Below, piece by piece: positions 36,430-45,439 of a stretch of 64,000 bases of DNA (its first letter is position 1; every line of letters starts with the position of its first letter). Origin of the DNA: Oceanitalea stevensii (GTDB lineage: Bacteria > Actinomycetota > Actinomycetes > Actinomycetales > Actinomycetaceae); assembly GCF_014837105.1 (NCBI RefSeq), contig NZ_JACSPO010000001.1, positions 107,438-171,437 on the forward strand, read 5' to 3'. Below the pieces are notes generated by a model that was not told the origin of the DNA, ran no database searches, and worked only from the letters and a program-made list of their open reading frames with translations. Position numbers and translations under genes: made by a program.

Positions 36430-36455
36430 CAGACGTTCGACGTACAGACGTTCGA
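36430..36455 (+). promoter_or_regulatory. Tandem CAGACGTTCGA repeats, candidate second LexA site
   Basis: CAGACGTTCGA occurs at 36430-36440 and 36445-36455, 15 bp apart, across the likely transcription start of the LysM gene. Each has a perfect GTTCGA half-site. The second, with upstream ACGTAC, matches 10 of 12 SOS-box positions. It may give tighter LexA repression of the division inhibitor. Confidence 0.5.
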
Positions 36456-36466
36456 AGGAGGAGACG

Positions 36467-36910
36467 ATGAGTGCACTAGCGATTCCCGCGGTCCCGGTCC
36501 GAGAGGTGCCCGGCCGGCGCCGGGGGCACCTCCAGCTCGTCGGCCCCGGATACGTGGTCCCCGCCCCGCAGCGCGCCGAGCCCGCACGACCGGCGCCGGC
36601 CGCCCGCCCGGCGGTCCGCCTCACCGCCCGCGGCCGGCTCGTGCGGTCCGTGCTCGTGCTCACCGTCGCCCTCACCGCTGCCGTCACCGGTGGCGGCTGG
36701 CTCGGCAGCCTCACGGCGGACGCGCAGGGTTACCAGGGCGCCGTGGAGCGCGTGAGCGTCGCCACGGGGGACACTCTGTGGGCGATCGCCGCGGCCACGG
36801 CGGCCGAGGGCCAGGACGTGCGCGAGGTGGTCGACGAGATCCTCGAGCTCAACGGTCTCGCCTCGGGCGACCTCGTCGTGGGCCAGCAGCTCGTCGTCCC
36901 GGCGGGCTGA
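36467..36910 (+). CDS. LysM-domain SOS cell-division inhibitor (Rv2719c/DivS/YneA type)
   Basis: 147-aa membrane-anchored protein. It has a basic/Pro-rich cytoplasmic N-terminus, one membrane helix at about residues 60-80, then a LysM domain ([14 protein letters not shown] ... [16 protein letters not shown]). Genes of this build divergent from lexA (M. tuberculosis Rv2719c, C. glutamicum divS, B. subtilis yneA) are SOS-induced and delay division. Position, LexA box and domain order support that role here. A GGAGGAG ribosome site precedes the ATG. Confidence 0.88.
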   Translation: MSALAIPAVPVREVPGRRRGHLQLVGPGYVVPAPQRAEPARPAPAARPAVRLTARGRLVRSVLVLTVALTAAVTGGGWLGSLTADAQGYQGAVERVSVATGDTLWAIAAATAAEGQDVREVVDEILELNGLASGDLVVGQQLVVPAG

Positions 36911-37001
36911 GCCCGCGCAGCCTTGCACCTCGCGCCGCGGCGCCCGTACCGTGCTCCCAGCGGTGCCACGCGGTGGCCTGCCCAAGCAGCGAGGAGCTCA
37001 C

Positions 37002-37514
37002 GTGCACTGTCCGTTCTGCCGGAACGCGGACTCGCGGGTCATCGACTCGCGGACGGCGGACGACGGTTCTGCGATCCGTCGGCGGCGCGAGTGCACGGCC
37101 TGCCACCGCCGCTTCACGACCATCGAGACCTCGAGCCTCTCGGTCGTCAAGCGCTCCGGCGTCGTCGAGCCCTTCAGCCGCGAGAAGGTCGTCGCCGGCG
37201 TCCGCAAGGCGTGCCAGGGCCGTCCCGTCTCCGACGACGACCTCGCGCTGCTCGCGCAGCAGGTCGAGGAGACGGTGCGTGCGGCCGGGGCGGCGCAGAT
37301 CAACGCCCACGAGGTCGGGCTGGCGATCCTCGGGCCGCTGCGAGAGCTCGACGAGGTCGCCTACCTCCGCTTCGCCAGTGTGTACTCCGCCTTCACGTCC
37401 CTGGAGGACTTCGAGACGGCGATCGCGGCGCTGCGCGCGGAGCGCCCCGTCGACCCGGTCGCCACCGAGGGCGGCTCCGCTACTGTGGGGGCCAGCGAGC
37501 CGGGCTCGCACTGA
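37002..37514 (+). CDS. nrdR: Transcriptional repressor NrdR
   Basis: Zinc- and ATP/dATP-binding repressor of ribonucleotide reductase genes, 170 aa. The N-terminal zinc ribbon has CPFCRN and CTACHRRF, followed by an ATP-cone domain ([24 protein letters not shown] in two pieces, about 49-140). The GTG is fixed by GAGGAG five bases upstream. Its usual place after lexA-LysM is kept. The C-terminus is longer than minimal NrdR by a short Ser/Gly-rich tail. Confidence 0.95.
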   Translation: MHCPFCRNADSRVIDSRTADDGSAIRRRRECTACHRRFTTIETSSLSVVKRSGVVEPFSREKVVAGVRKACQGRPVSDDDLALLAQQVEETVRAAGAAQINAHEVGLAILGPLRELDEVAYLRFASVYSAFTSLEDFETAIAALRAERPVDPVATEGGSATVGASEPGSH

Positions 37515-37516
37515 CC

Positions 37517-37558
37517 ACCGGTGACGGTGGCGGAGGGGAAGCCGCCACCGTCACCGGT
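37517..37558. terminator. Bidirectional terminator between nrdR and the aldo/keto reductase gene
   Basis: A 17-bp perfect stem (37517-37533 with 37542-37558) and an 8-base loop. It begins 2 bases after the nrdR stop and ends 4 bases before the stop of the minus-strand reductase, so it serves both genes. Confidence 0.9.
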
Positions 37559-37562
37559 TCCC

Positions 37563-38588
37563 TCAGCGCTTGGCCCAGATGTTGATGCCGGCGTCCACGG
37601 CGTGCGCGTCGATCCGCTCCAGCTCCTCGTCGCTGAGGTCGAGGTTGTCCAGCGCCGCGAGCGAGTCGTCGAGCTGGGCCACGCTCGAGGCGCCGATCAG
37701 CGCCGTCGTCACGCGCGGGTCGCGCAGCACCCAGGCGATGGCGAGCTGGGCCAGGGTCTGGCCCCGCTCCTTCGCGATCCCCGACAGCGCCCTGATGTGC
37801 GTGAGCGTCTCCTCGGAGAGGAAGTCCTCGCTCAGCGACCCGCCACGGGCGGCGCGGGAGTCCGCCGGGACGCCGTGGAGGTACTTCTCGGTGAGCATCC
37901 CCTGCGCGAGCGGGGAGAAGACGACGTTGCCCATGCCCGCCTCCTCGGTGACGTCCAGCACCGAGGGGGTGCCCTCCTCGACCCACCGGTTGAGCATCGA
38001 GTACGAGGGCTGGTGGACGAGGAGGCTCAGGCCGATGTCCTCGGCCACGGCCACCGCCTCGGCGGCGCGCTCGGCGGTGTAGGAGGAGATGCCCGCGTAC
38101 AGCGCCCGGCCGGAGTCGACGGCGGTCTTCAGGGCGCCCATGGTCTCGCGCAGCGGGGTGCTCGGGTCGTCACGGTGGGAGTAGAAGATGTCGACGTAGT
38201 CGAGCCCGAGGCGACGCAGCGAGGCGTCCAGGGACGCCAGGAGGTACTTGCGCGAGCCCCACTCGCCGTAGGGGCCCGGCCACATGCGGTAGCCGGCCTT
38301 GGTCGAGATGACGAGCTCGTCGCGGTAGGGCGCGAGGTCCTCGGCGAGGAGCCGTCCGAAGAAGGACTCGGCCGCGCCCGGCGGCGGGCCGTAGTTGTTG
38401 GCGAGGTCGATGTGCGTGACGCCGCGGTCGACGGCGTGGAGGACGATCTCGCGCTGGGTGTCCTCGGCGTGGCTGTGGCCGAAGTTCTGCCACAGGCCCA
38501 GCGCGATGGCCGGCAGGTCGAGGCCGCTGCGCCCGCAGCGGCGGTAGGTCATCGAGTCGTAGCGGTCGGACGCTGGCTGGTAGGTCAT
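37563..38588 (-). CDS. Aldo/keto reductase, YghZ/GAP-reductase-like
   Basis: NADPH-dependent carbonyl reductase of the (beta/alpha)8 AKR fold, 341 aa. Tetrad positions appear in HIDLANNYG (Asp, Tyr), STKAGY (Lys) and YSHRDD (His). YRRCGRSGLDLPAIALGLWQ at the start and the NYGPPPGAAE stretch match the AKR14/YghZ group acting on glyceraldehyde-3-phosphate and methylglyoxal. The specific substrate is not proven. It lies 26 bases downstream of serA on the minus strand. Confidence 0.9.
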   Translation of the reverse strand: MTYQPASDRYDSMTYRRCGRSGLDLPAIALGLWQNFGHSHAEDTQREIVLHAVDRGVTHIDLANNYGPPPGAAESFFGRLLAEDLAPYRDELVISTKAGYRMWPGPYGEWGSRKYLLASLDASLRRLGLDYVDIFYSHRDDPSTPLRETMGALKTAVDSGRALYAGISSYTAERAAEAVAVAEDIGLSLLVHQPSYSMLNRWVEEGTPSVLDVTEEAGMGNVVFSPLAQGMLTEKYLHGVPADSRAARGGSLSEDFLSEETLTHIRALSGIAKERGQTLAQLAIAWVLRDPRVTTALIGASSVAQLDDSLAALDNLDLSDEELERIDAHAVDAGINIWAKR

Positions 38589-38614
38589 GGCCACACGGTA
38601 GTGCGGCGCGGACG

Positions 38615-39823
38615 TCACCGACCGGCGAGGAGCACCCGCAGCCGGATCGTGTCGGGGACCTCGTCCAGTGCCACGCGCGCCTCGTCGGGCAGCTCCCCGC
38701 CGATGTCGGTGACGACGTAGCCGAGGTCGCCGCGCGTGCCGAGGATCTGGCCCTCGATGTTCGCCCCGCTCTCGGCGAAGGCCTGGTTGACGAGGGCGAG
38801 GGCGCCGGGGGTGTTGCGGTGGAGGTAGGTGACCCGGTAGCGGGCCGTCTGGGCCCGGTCCAGGGCGAGCGGCGGGACGTTGACGCTCATCGTCGTCGTG
38901 CCGTCGAGGAGGTAGGAGGCGAGCTTGTTCGAGACGAACGCGCCGATGCCCTCCTGCGCCTCCTCCGTCGAGCCGCCCACGTGCGGGGTGAGGATGACGT
39001 TGGGCAGGCCGCGCAGCTCGGAGTCGAAGGGGTCGCCGTTGCGCTTGGGCTCCTCGGGGAAGACGTCGACGGCGGCACCGGCGATCGCACCGGCCAGCAC
39101 CCGCTCGCGCAGGGCGGCGTAGTCGACGAGGAAGCCCCGCGAGAGGTTGAGGAAGATCGCCCCGGGGCGCATCCGCTCGAACTGCGCGCGTCCGAACATG
39201 CCGGCGTTGCCGGCCCGGCCGTCGACGTGGAGGGTGACGACGTCGGCGATCTCGAGGAGCTCCTCGAGGCTGCCCATGCGCCGGGCGTTGCCCAGCGCGA
39301 GCTTCTCGGCGGTGTCGTAGAAGACGACGCGCATGCCGAGCGCCTCGGCGAGGACCGAGAGCTGGGTGCCGATGTTTCCGTAGCCGACGATCCCGAGCGT
39401 GCGACCGCGGACCTCGTGCGAGCCGGCCGCCGACTTGTCCCAGCGCCCCTCGTGCAGGGCGCGGTCCTGGACGGTGAGGCGCCGGTTGAGCGCGATGATC
39501 TCCCCGAGGGTGAGCTCGACGACCGAGCGCGTGTTGGAGAAGGGGGCGTTGAACACCGCCACCCCGCGGTGGGCCGCGGCGGCGAGGTCGACCTGGTTGG
39601 TGCCGATGCAGAAGGCACCCACCGTCAGCAGGTCCGGGGCGGCCTCGAGGACACGTCGCGTGACGGTCGTCTTCGAGCGGATGCCGAGCACCTGGACGCC
39701 GTCGAGGGCAGCGATGAGCTCGTCCTCGTCCATGGCGCCGGTGTGGCGCACCACCTCCAGCCCGGCGGACTCGAGGGCTGCGTCGGCGTTCTCGTGGGGG
39801 TTCTCCAGTAGCAGTGCGCGCAC
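38615..39823 (-). CDS. serA: D-3-phosphoglycerate dehydrogenase with ACT domain
   Basis: First step of serine synthesis, oxidising 3-phosphoglycerate; 402 aa, the short ACT-only form like E. coli SerA. The NAD motif is GIVGYGNIGTQL. The catalytic Arg-Glu-His set lies in NLSRG, FPEEP and PHVGGSTEEAQEGI. The C-terminal ACT domain (RVTYLHRNTPGALALV) implies feedback by serine. The GTG at 39823 is preferred; another GTG at 39841 would add six residues. It lies 56 bases after helD. Confidence 0.92.
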   Translation of the reverse strand: MRALLLENPHENADAALESAGLEVVRHTGAMDEDELIAALDGVQVLGIRSKTTVTRRVLEAAPDLLTVGAFCIGTNQVDLAAAAHRGVAVFNAPFSNTRSVVELTLGEIIALNRRLTVQDRALHEGRWDKSAAGSHEVRGRTLGIVGYGNIGTQLSVLAEALGMRVVFYDTAEKLALGNARRMGSLEELLEIADVVTLHVDGRAGNAGMFGRAQFERMRPGAIFLNLSRGFLVDYAALRERVLAGAIAGAAVDVFPEEPKRNGDPFDSELRGLPNVILTPHVGGSTEEAQEGIGAFVSNKLASYLLDGTTTMSVNVPPLALDRAQTARYRVTYLHRNTPGALALVNQAFAESGANIEGQILGTRGDLGYVVTDIGGELPDEARVALDEVPDTIRLRVLLAGR

Positions 39824-39879
39824 CTGCCCATGGTGGCGCACCGGCGCACGATCAGGGAAACCGATCCGCCCTGCGGACG

Positions 39880-42090
39880 TCAGTCGCCCAGCCCCGCGGG
39901 CAGCTCGCCGCGGTGCAGGACGTGCAGCAGGCGCGTGGGGCGGGTCATCGCGACGTAGAGGTCGCCCGGTCCGCCCGCGGCGATCTCCCGCGGCTCCACG
40001 AGGACGACGACGTCGAACTCCAGCCCCTTGGCGGTGACGGCGTCCAGGACGACGACGGGCGCGCCGAGCACGTCCCCGCCCGGGGCCTCGAGCGCGGGGC
40101 CGAGGAGGGGGGCGAGGAGCTCGCGCGTGGCGGCCACCCGGCCCGGGCCGGTGAGGACCGCGAGGCGGCCCTGGCCCATCGCCGCGTGCTCCGCGACGAC
40201 GACGTCGGCCACCTCACGGTCACCGGCCACCCGCGTCGTGCGCAGGGAGCCGGGGACCGAGCGCGCCGAGCGCGCCGGCGCGGCCTGCGCGCCTCCTGCC
40301 GCCCGCAGCACCCGGACGGCGGCGCTCATCACCTCCGCCGGCGTGCGGTAGTTGATCGTCAGGGCCGCGGTCCGCACGTGCTCGCTGGCCGCCGTGCCGA
40401 GCAGCTCGGTCCAGCTGCGCGCGGGCTGGTGGCCCGAGCGCTGGTCGAGGTCACCGACGAGCGTCATCGACCGGCTGGGGTTGCGGCGCAGCAGCGCCCG
40501 CCACGCCATGGGGGACAGCTCCTGCGCCTCGTCGACGACGATGTGCCCGTAGGTCCACTCGCGGTCGGACGCCGCCCGCTCGGCGAGGGTCCGCCGGGCC
40601 TCCGGCGCCGCGAAGCGCGAGGCGAGGGTCTGGGCGTCGACCATCCCGCCCCCGATGCCGTCCTCGCGGATGGCGTGCTCGGCGTAGGCGACCTCGGCCG
40701 CCCGCTCGGCAGCCCGCGCGAGCCGGGCGCGCTCCTCGTCCGGGTTCTCCAGGCGCCCGAGGAGGACGGCGAGCTCGTCGAGCAGCGGCAGGTCCGCCGG
40801 CGTCCACGGGGCGTCGGCCGGGCGGCGGAGCAGGCGACGGTCCGCCGGGCTCAGGCCGCGCCCGTGCCGCGCGAGGAAGGCGGGGTCCGAGTAGAGGCGG
40901 CGCAGCAGCTGCTCGGCCGTGGTGGGCATCCACCGGAGGTTGATCTCACGGCGGGCGTCGCGCGACTCTCGCAGCGACTGCAGCAGCCAGCCCTGCTCGG
41001 ACTCCAGGTCCAGCCCCTTCTCCCCGGCCCAGCGCCGGGTGAGCGCGTCGAGCACGGCCGTCGCGTAGGTGCGGCGCGCCACGTTGTGCGGCCGGGAGCT
41101 GCGGCGGGCCCGCTCCTGCGCGGCGCGCACGTCCTCCGGCTCCAGGCGCACCTGCTCGCCGTCGACGTCGAGCAGCACCGGCTGCTCCAGACGCCGGGGC
41201 AGCCCGCGCACGGCGTGGCGCAGCACCTGCGCCATGACGGCCCGCCCCTTGACCTCCGCCACCGCCTCCGGCTCGGTGCCGGTCGCCGGGACGTCGGCGA
41301 GGAGGTCACCGAGGGTCGTCGCGACGACGCCGCTCTCGCCGAGCGAGGGGAGCACCTGCTCGATGTAGCGCAGGAAGACGCGGCTGGGCCCGACGATGAG
41401 CACACCCGAGCGCTCGAGGCGCTCGCGGTGGGTGTAGAGCAGGTAGGCGGCGCGGTGGAGGGCGACCGCCGTCTTCCCGGTGCCGGGGCCGCCCTCGACG
41501 ACGAGCACGCCCTCGGACTCGGCGCGGATGATCTCGTCCTGCTCGGACTGGATGGTCGCGACGATGTCACCCATCCGGCCCTCGCGAGCGGCGGCCATCG
41601 CCGCGAAGAGGGCGCCCTCACCGGTGAGGCCCTCGACGTCGGCCTCGGTGTCGAGCAGCTCGTCCTCGACGCCGGTCACCTGCCGCCCCCGGGTCATGAG
41701 GTGGCGCCGGCGCACGACGTCGCCGCGCCGCGCCGCCGTCGCCTGGTAAAAGGGCCGCGCCGCCGGGGCGCGCCAGTCGATGAGCAGCGACTCCTGGTCC
41801 TCGTCGGCGATCCCGATGCGCCCGATGTAGCGGCGGGCGGCGTCGGTGAGGTCGAGGCGGCCGAAGACCAACCGGTTCTCCACCTGCTCCAGGCGCGACA
41901 GCGTGTCCTCGTAGTGGACCGCGAAGGCGTCACGCTCCGAGCGGTTCTGTGGCGTGCCGCTCGCCCCCTGCCGGCGGACCTCCTCCAGGCGCTGCCGGTA
42001 GCGGCGCCGGAGGTCGTCCAGGCGCCCGTAGACGTGGTCGACGAACTCCTGGTCCGCCTGCCACGTCGTCTCTGCCTCGTTCGGCTGCAC
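39880..42090 (-). CDS. helD: HelD-type RNA polymerase-associated ATPase
   Basis: UvrD/Rep-like SF1 ATPase that binds RNA polymerase and recycles it from stalled complexes, 736 aa, the size of the actinobacterial class. The N-terminal coiled-coil arm (about residues 5-75, VYGRLDDLRRRYRQRLEEV) probes the polymerase channel. Walker A is GGPGTGKTAVALHR (about 209-222), Walker B VVDEAQELSPMA, and late motifs include TAKGLEFDVVV. Some relatives (HelR) give rifamycin tolerance; no rifamycin-associated element is seen upstream. CATAAT (minus strand, 42123-42128) is a near-consensus -10. Confidence 0.92.
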   Translation of the reverse strand: MQPNEAETTWQADQEFVDHVYGRLDDLRRRYRQRLEEVRRQGASGTPQNRSERDAFAVHYEDTLSRLEQVENRLVFGRLDLTDAARRYIGRIGIADEDQESLLIDWRAPAARPFYQATAARRGDVVRRRHLMTRGRQVTGVEDELLDTEADVEGLTGEGALFAAMAAAREGRMGDIVATIQSEQDEIIRAESEGVLVVEGGPGTGKTAVALHRAAYLLYTHRERLERSGVLIVGPSRVFLRYIEQVLPSLGESGVVATTLGDLLADVPATGTEPEAVAEVKGRAVMAQVLRHAVRGLPRRLEQPVLLDVDGEQVRLEPEDVRAAQERARRSSRPHNVARRTYATAVLDALTRRWAGEKGLDLESEQGWLLQSLRESRDARREINLRWMPTTAEQLLRRLYSDPAFLARHGRGLSPADRRLLRRPADAPWTPADLPLLDELAVLLGRLENPDEERARLARAAERAAEVAYAEHAIREDGIGGGMVDAQTLASRFAAPEARRTLAERAASDREWTYGHIVVDEAQELSPMAWRALLRRNPSRSMTLVGDLDQRSGHQPARSWTELLGTAASEHVRTAALTINYRTPAEVMSAAVRVLRAAGGAQAAPARSARSVPGSLRTTRVAGDREVADVVVAEHAAMGQGRLAVLTGPGRVAATRELLAPLLGPALEAPGGDVLGAPVVVLDAVTAKGLEFDVVVLVEPREIAAGGPGDLYVAMTRPTRLLHVLHRGELPAGLGD

Positions 42091-42206
42091 CGCGTCCCCG
42101 CTTCCGTCTCGACCGGCAGACCATTATGGACGACGGCGCGCGTGCCGTGCGTCCGAGGCCCTCCTCGCCGCTGCGTACGATGGCGCCACCGACCGGAAGG
42201 ACGACA

Positions 42207-43331
42207 GTGACCGACAGCGAGGCCCCCGCTGCCCTGCACCTGCTCCTCGTGGAGGACGACGACGGCGACGCCGTGCTCGTGGAGGAGCTCCTCCACGACG
42301 CCCGCATCGACACGGACGTCACACGGGCCTGGAGCCTGGAGGCGGCGCTGGACGCCCTCGTCATGCCGGTCGACTGCATCCTCCTCGACCTCGGCCTGCC
42401 CGACGCCTCGGGCCTGGACGCCCTGCTCCAGCTGCGCAGCGCCTCCAGTGCGGCCGTCGTCGTGCTCACCGGCCTCGACGACGCCGACCGCGGCCTGGAG
42501 GCCGTCGGCGCGGGCGCGGACGACTACCTCGTCAAGGGCACGGTGGGCGGTGAGGCCCTCGGCCGTGCGGTCCGCTACGCCGTCGAGCGCCGCCGTGGGG
42601 ACCACGAGAAGCGCAGCCAGGAGGAGCAGCGCGCCCACGTCGAGGCCGTCTCGAGCCTGGCCTCCGCCCTGCGCCCGGAGCCCCGCCTGGCCGACGCGCC
42701 CGTGCGGGTGCTCGTCCGGAGCAACGACGGCGGGCCGCTCTCGCCCCACCTGTGCGACGTCGTCGAGCGTCCCGACGGGACGGTGCTCAGCGTCACCGGG
42801 ACCGCCGCGGGGAGCGGACCGGCCGCCGCGGCGCTCGCGGTGAGCGTGCGTGCCGCCTTCCGTGCGCTCGCGCTGAGCGAGCTGCCGGTCCCCGAGGTCC
42901 TCACCGTCCTGGACCGCCTCGTGGCGGCGCACGAGGGCTCGGTGAGCGCCGTCTTCGTCGAGCTCGCTCCCGGCAGCCGCGAGACGGTGTGCCACCTCGC
43001 GGGCCACCACGCCCCCCTGCTCCTGTCCGCGGACGCCGGCCCGCTCGCGGCCGCCGGTGACCGCGGTGCACCGCTCGGGTCGGGGCCCGGCGCGCGCCCG
43101 GTCGTCCGCACGTCCCTGCGCGCCCAGGACCGCCTGCTCGTGCTCCACACGGCCGTGCTCGACCAGGCGGCCGATGCGGCACCCGGGTCCTCGCTCGCCA
43201 CGGTGCTCGAGGCCGCCTCCCGCGGCACCGGTGACGACGCCGCGCTCGCGGACACGGTCGAGCGGGCCGTGCGCGCCTACGGGCCGGACGGGCAGGTCGA
43301 GCTCACCCTGCTCGGCTGGGCCCCCGCGTGA
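42207..43331 (+). CDS. Response regulator with SpoIIE/RsbU-like phosphatase-type output
   Basis: 374-aa two-domain protein. The receiver domain (about 12-130) has EDDDGD, phospho-acceptor Asp in CILLDLGLPDASG and the Lys of VKGTVGGE. The second domain (about 150-374) resembles PP2C/SpoIIE phosphatases (VVERPDGTVLSVTGTAAGSG, VSAVFVELAPGS, GHHAPLLL). The canonical metal-binding Asp of the DGxG-type motif is not obvious here (TGTAAGSG), so catalysis is uncertain. A GGAAGG site fixes the GTG. It overlaps the kinase gene by 4 bases and probably tunes an anti-sigma or general stress switch. Confidence 0.85.
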   Translation: MTDSEAPAALHLLLVEDDDGDAVLVEELLHDARIDTDVTRAWSLEAALDALVMPVDCILLDLGLPDASGLDALLQLRSASSAAVVVLTGLDDADRGLEAVGAGADDYLVKGTVGGEALGRAVRYAVERRRGDHEKRSQEEQRAHVEAVSSLASALRPEPRLADAPVRVLVRSNDGGPLSPHLCDVVERPDGTVLSVTGTAAGSGPAAAALAVSVRAAFRALALSELPVPEVLTVLDRLVAAHEGSVSAVFVELAPGSRETVCHLAGHHAPLLLSADAGPLAAAGDRGAPLGSGPGARPVVRTSLRAQDRLLVLHTAVLDQAADAAPGSSLATVLEAASRGTGDDAALADTVERAVRAYGPDGQVELTLLGWAPA

Positions 43332-44941
43332 GGCGCACCGGGGTCGCGTGGACCCTGCGCAACCGGCTGCGCACCGCGATCGTCGTCGCCGGCATCTCGC
43401 TCGGGCTCGTCCTCATGGTGGCCGTCGCGGCGTTCAGCCAGCTCTCCCGCTACCAGGACGAGGTGACGGGTGTCGTCTTCAACGCGGTCGTCGAGCTCGA
43501 GGAGCTGCAGGCCGACCTCATCGACGCCGAGGCCGCCGTGCGCGCCTACGCACTGAGCAACGACGAGGTGCTCCTCGAGCCCTACACCGACCTCGCCTAC
43601 GGCCGGCCGGACCGCGTGCGCGCCGGCCTCGTCGAGATCCTGCCCCGGGTGCCCGAGCTCGACGGGCACTTCGACACGCTCGCCGCCGCCACCGACGACT
43701 GGCGCGCCGGGTACGCCAAGCCCCTCATCGACGCCACCCGCTCACCCGACGTCGAGGTCGAGCTGGGGGAGTGGCAGGAGCCCGGCGCCGAGCTCTTCGG
43801 TGACGTGCGGGAGTCGCTGCGCGCAGCGCTGGACGACCTCATCGACTACCGCTCGGAGGGCGCCGCGGCCATGGCCTCCTGGCAGCGGGTGCTCCTCGGC
43901 TCCGTCATGGCGCTCGCGGTCCTCGGTCTCGTCACCGGCGTGCTCCTGTGGCGCTACCTGCGCCGCTGGGTGACCGACCCGCTCGACGACCTCGCCGAGG
44001 CGAGCCGAGCCGTCGCGGAGGGCGAGCTCGAGCGACCGGTGGCCGTCTCCGGACCCGACGAGATCGTCGCACTCGCCCACGACGTCGACCTCATGCGCCG
44101 CCACCTCGTCGCCCAGATCGCGACGACGGAGCGCGCCCGGGTCGAGCTCGAGGCGTCCAACCGCGACCTCGAGCAGTTCGCCTACGTCGCCTCCCACGAC
44201 CTGCAGGAACCGCTGCGCAAGGTGGCGTCCTTCACCCAGCTGCTCGAACGGCGCTACGGCGACCAGCTCGACGAGCGCGGGCACCAGTACATCGCCTTCG
44301 CCTCCGACGGCGCCCGGCGCATGCAGCGCCTCATCCAGGACCTCCTCGCCTTCTCGCGGCTCGGTCGCGGCGACGCGGAGCCGACGCAGGTGGACGTGGG
44401 GGACTGCCTCACCGAGGCCCTGGACAACCTCTCGGAGCTGCTCGAGGAGACCGGCGCGCAGGTCACCTCCGACCCGCTGCCGGAGGTGCTCGGCCACGCG
44501 GGGCTCCTCACCCAGCTCATGCAGAACCTCGTCGGCAACGCCGTGAAGTTCCGCCGCCCGGACGAGACCCCCCGCGTGCACATCGGCGTCCAGCGGGTGG
44601 GCTCGGAGTGGCTCTTCCGCTGCAGCGACAACGGCATCGGCATCGAGCCCCGCCACGCCGAGCGCGTCTTCGCCATCTTCCAGCGCCTCCACGCCAAGGA
44701 CGCCTACAGCGGCACGGGCATCGGCCTGGCGATGTGCAAGCGCATCGTCGAGCACCACGGGGGCCGGATCTGGGTGGAGCACCAGGACCCGAGCAAGGGG
44801 ACGACCGTCCGGTGGACGGTCCCCACGTCCGCGCACCGAGGGCTGTCGACCGTCGAGCCGCGCACGGGGACGGGCGAGGAGCGTGCCATCATGAGCCCGG
44901 GCGCCGCCGGCGGCCCGCAGACGAGTGAGGTGGACCGATGA
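43328..44941 (+). CDS. Sensor histidine kinase with CHASE3 and HAMP domains
   Basis: 537-aa membrane kinase. Membrane helix 1 (about 15-38), an extracytoplasmic helical CHASE3-type sensor (about 40-180), helix 2 (about 185-207) and HAMP (about 208-260) are followed by HisKA with His290 in [11 protein letters not shown]. The HATPase has N (NLVGNAVKF), G1 (DNGIGIEP) and G2 ([10 protein letters not shown]) boxes. The [20 protein letters not shown] form is that of the Cph1-like kinase group. GTG overlaps the upstream regulator stop and its own stop overlaps the next regulator. Confidence 0.94.
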   Translation: MRRTGVAWTLRNRLRTAIVVAGISLGLVLMVAVAAFSQLSRYQDEVTGVVFNAVVELEELQADLIDAEAAVRAYALSNDEVLLEPYTDLAYGRPDRVRAGLVEILPRVPELDGHFDTLAAATDDWRAGYAKPLIDATRSPDVEVELGEWQEPGAELFGDVRESLRAALDDLIDYRSEGAAAMASWQRVLLGSVMALAVLGLVTGVLLWRYLRRWVTDPLDDLAEASRAVAEGELERPVAVSGPDEIVALAHDVDLMRRHLVAQIATTERARVELEASNRDLEQFAYVASHDLQEPLRKVASFTQLLERRYGDQLDERGHQYIAFASDGARRMQRLIQDLLAFSRLGRGDAEPTQVDVGDCLTEALDNLSELLEETGAQVTSDPLPEVLGHAGLLTQLMQNLVGNAVKFRRPDETPRVHIGVQRVGSEWLFRCSDNGIGIEPRHAERVFAIFQRLHAKDAYSGTGIGLAMCKRIVEHHGGRIWVEHQDPSKGTTVRWTVPTSAHRGLSTVEPRTGTGEERAIMSPGAAGGPQTSEVDR

Positions 44942-45369
44942 CCGACATGATCGAGGTGCTGCTGGTCGAGGACGACCCCGGGGACGTCCTCATGACCGAG
45001 GAGGCCTTCGCGGACTACAAGGTCGCCAACCAGCTGACCGTCGTCGCCGACGGCGAGTCCGCCATGGCCTACCTGCGCAAGGAGGGGGAGTACGCCGACG
45101 CGCCGACGCCGGACCTCGTGCTCCTCGACCTCAACCTCCCGCGGATGGACGGCCGTGAGGTGCTCGGCGAGCTCAAGGCCGACCCCGAGCTGCGCCGCAT
45201 CCCCGTCGTCGTCCTCACGACCTCCGACGCGGAGGAGGACATCCTGCGCAGCTACAACCTCCACGCGAACGCCTACGTCACCAAGCCGGTGGACTTCGAG
45301 CGCTTCATCGAGGTCGTCCGCAAGATCGACGACTTCTTCGTCTCGGTCGTGCGGCTGCCCAGCCGCTGA
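44938..45369 (+). CDS. Rcp1-like single-domain response regulator
   Basis: 143-aa stand-alone receiver. The acidic pocket is VEDDPGD, the phospho-acceptor lies in [12 protein letters not shown], and Thr/Lys of VVLTTSD and VTKPVDF complete the site. The long insertion and sequence resemble Rcp1, the partner of the Cph1-type kinase family, matching the adjacent kinase. With no DNA-binding domain, it likely acts by protein contact or as a phosphate sink. ATGA overlaps the kinase stop. Confidence 0.93.
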   Translation: MTDMIEVLLVEDDPGDVLMTEEAFADYKVANQLTVVADGESAMAYLRKEGEYADAPTPDLVLLDLNLPRMDGREVLGELKADPELRRIPVVVLTTSDAEEDILRSYNLHANAYVTKPVDFERFIEVVRKIDDFFVSVVRLPSR

Positions 45370-45439
45370 GCCGCCGGGAATGCGGGCAGCGGCCCGCGCG
45401 TTCCACCCGGTAACCGAAGCCTGAGGAGGGAGAACGCTG

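Noticed and set aside
39880..42206. Rifamycin-associated element upstream of helD
   Set aside because: The long inverted repeat that defines it is not in the 116-bp spacer; only a CATAAT -10 candidate is seen.
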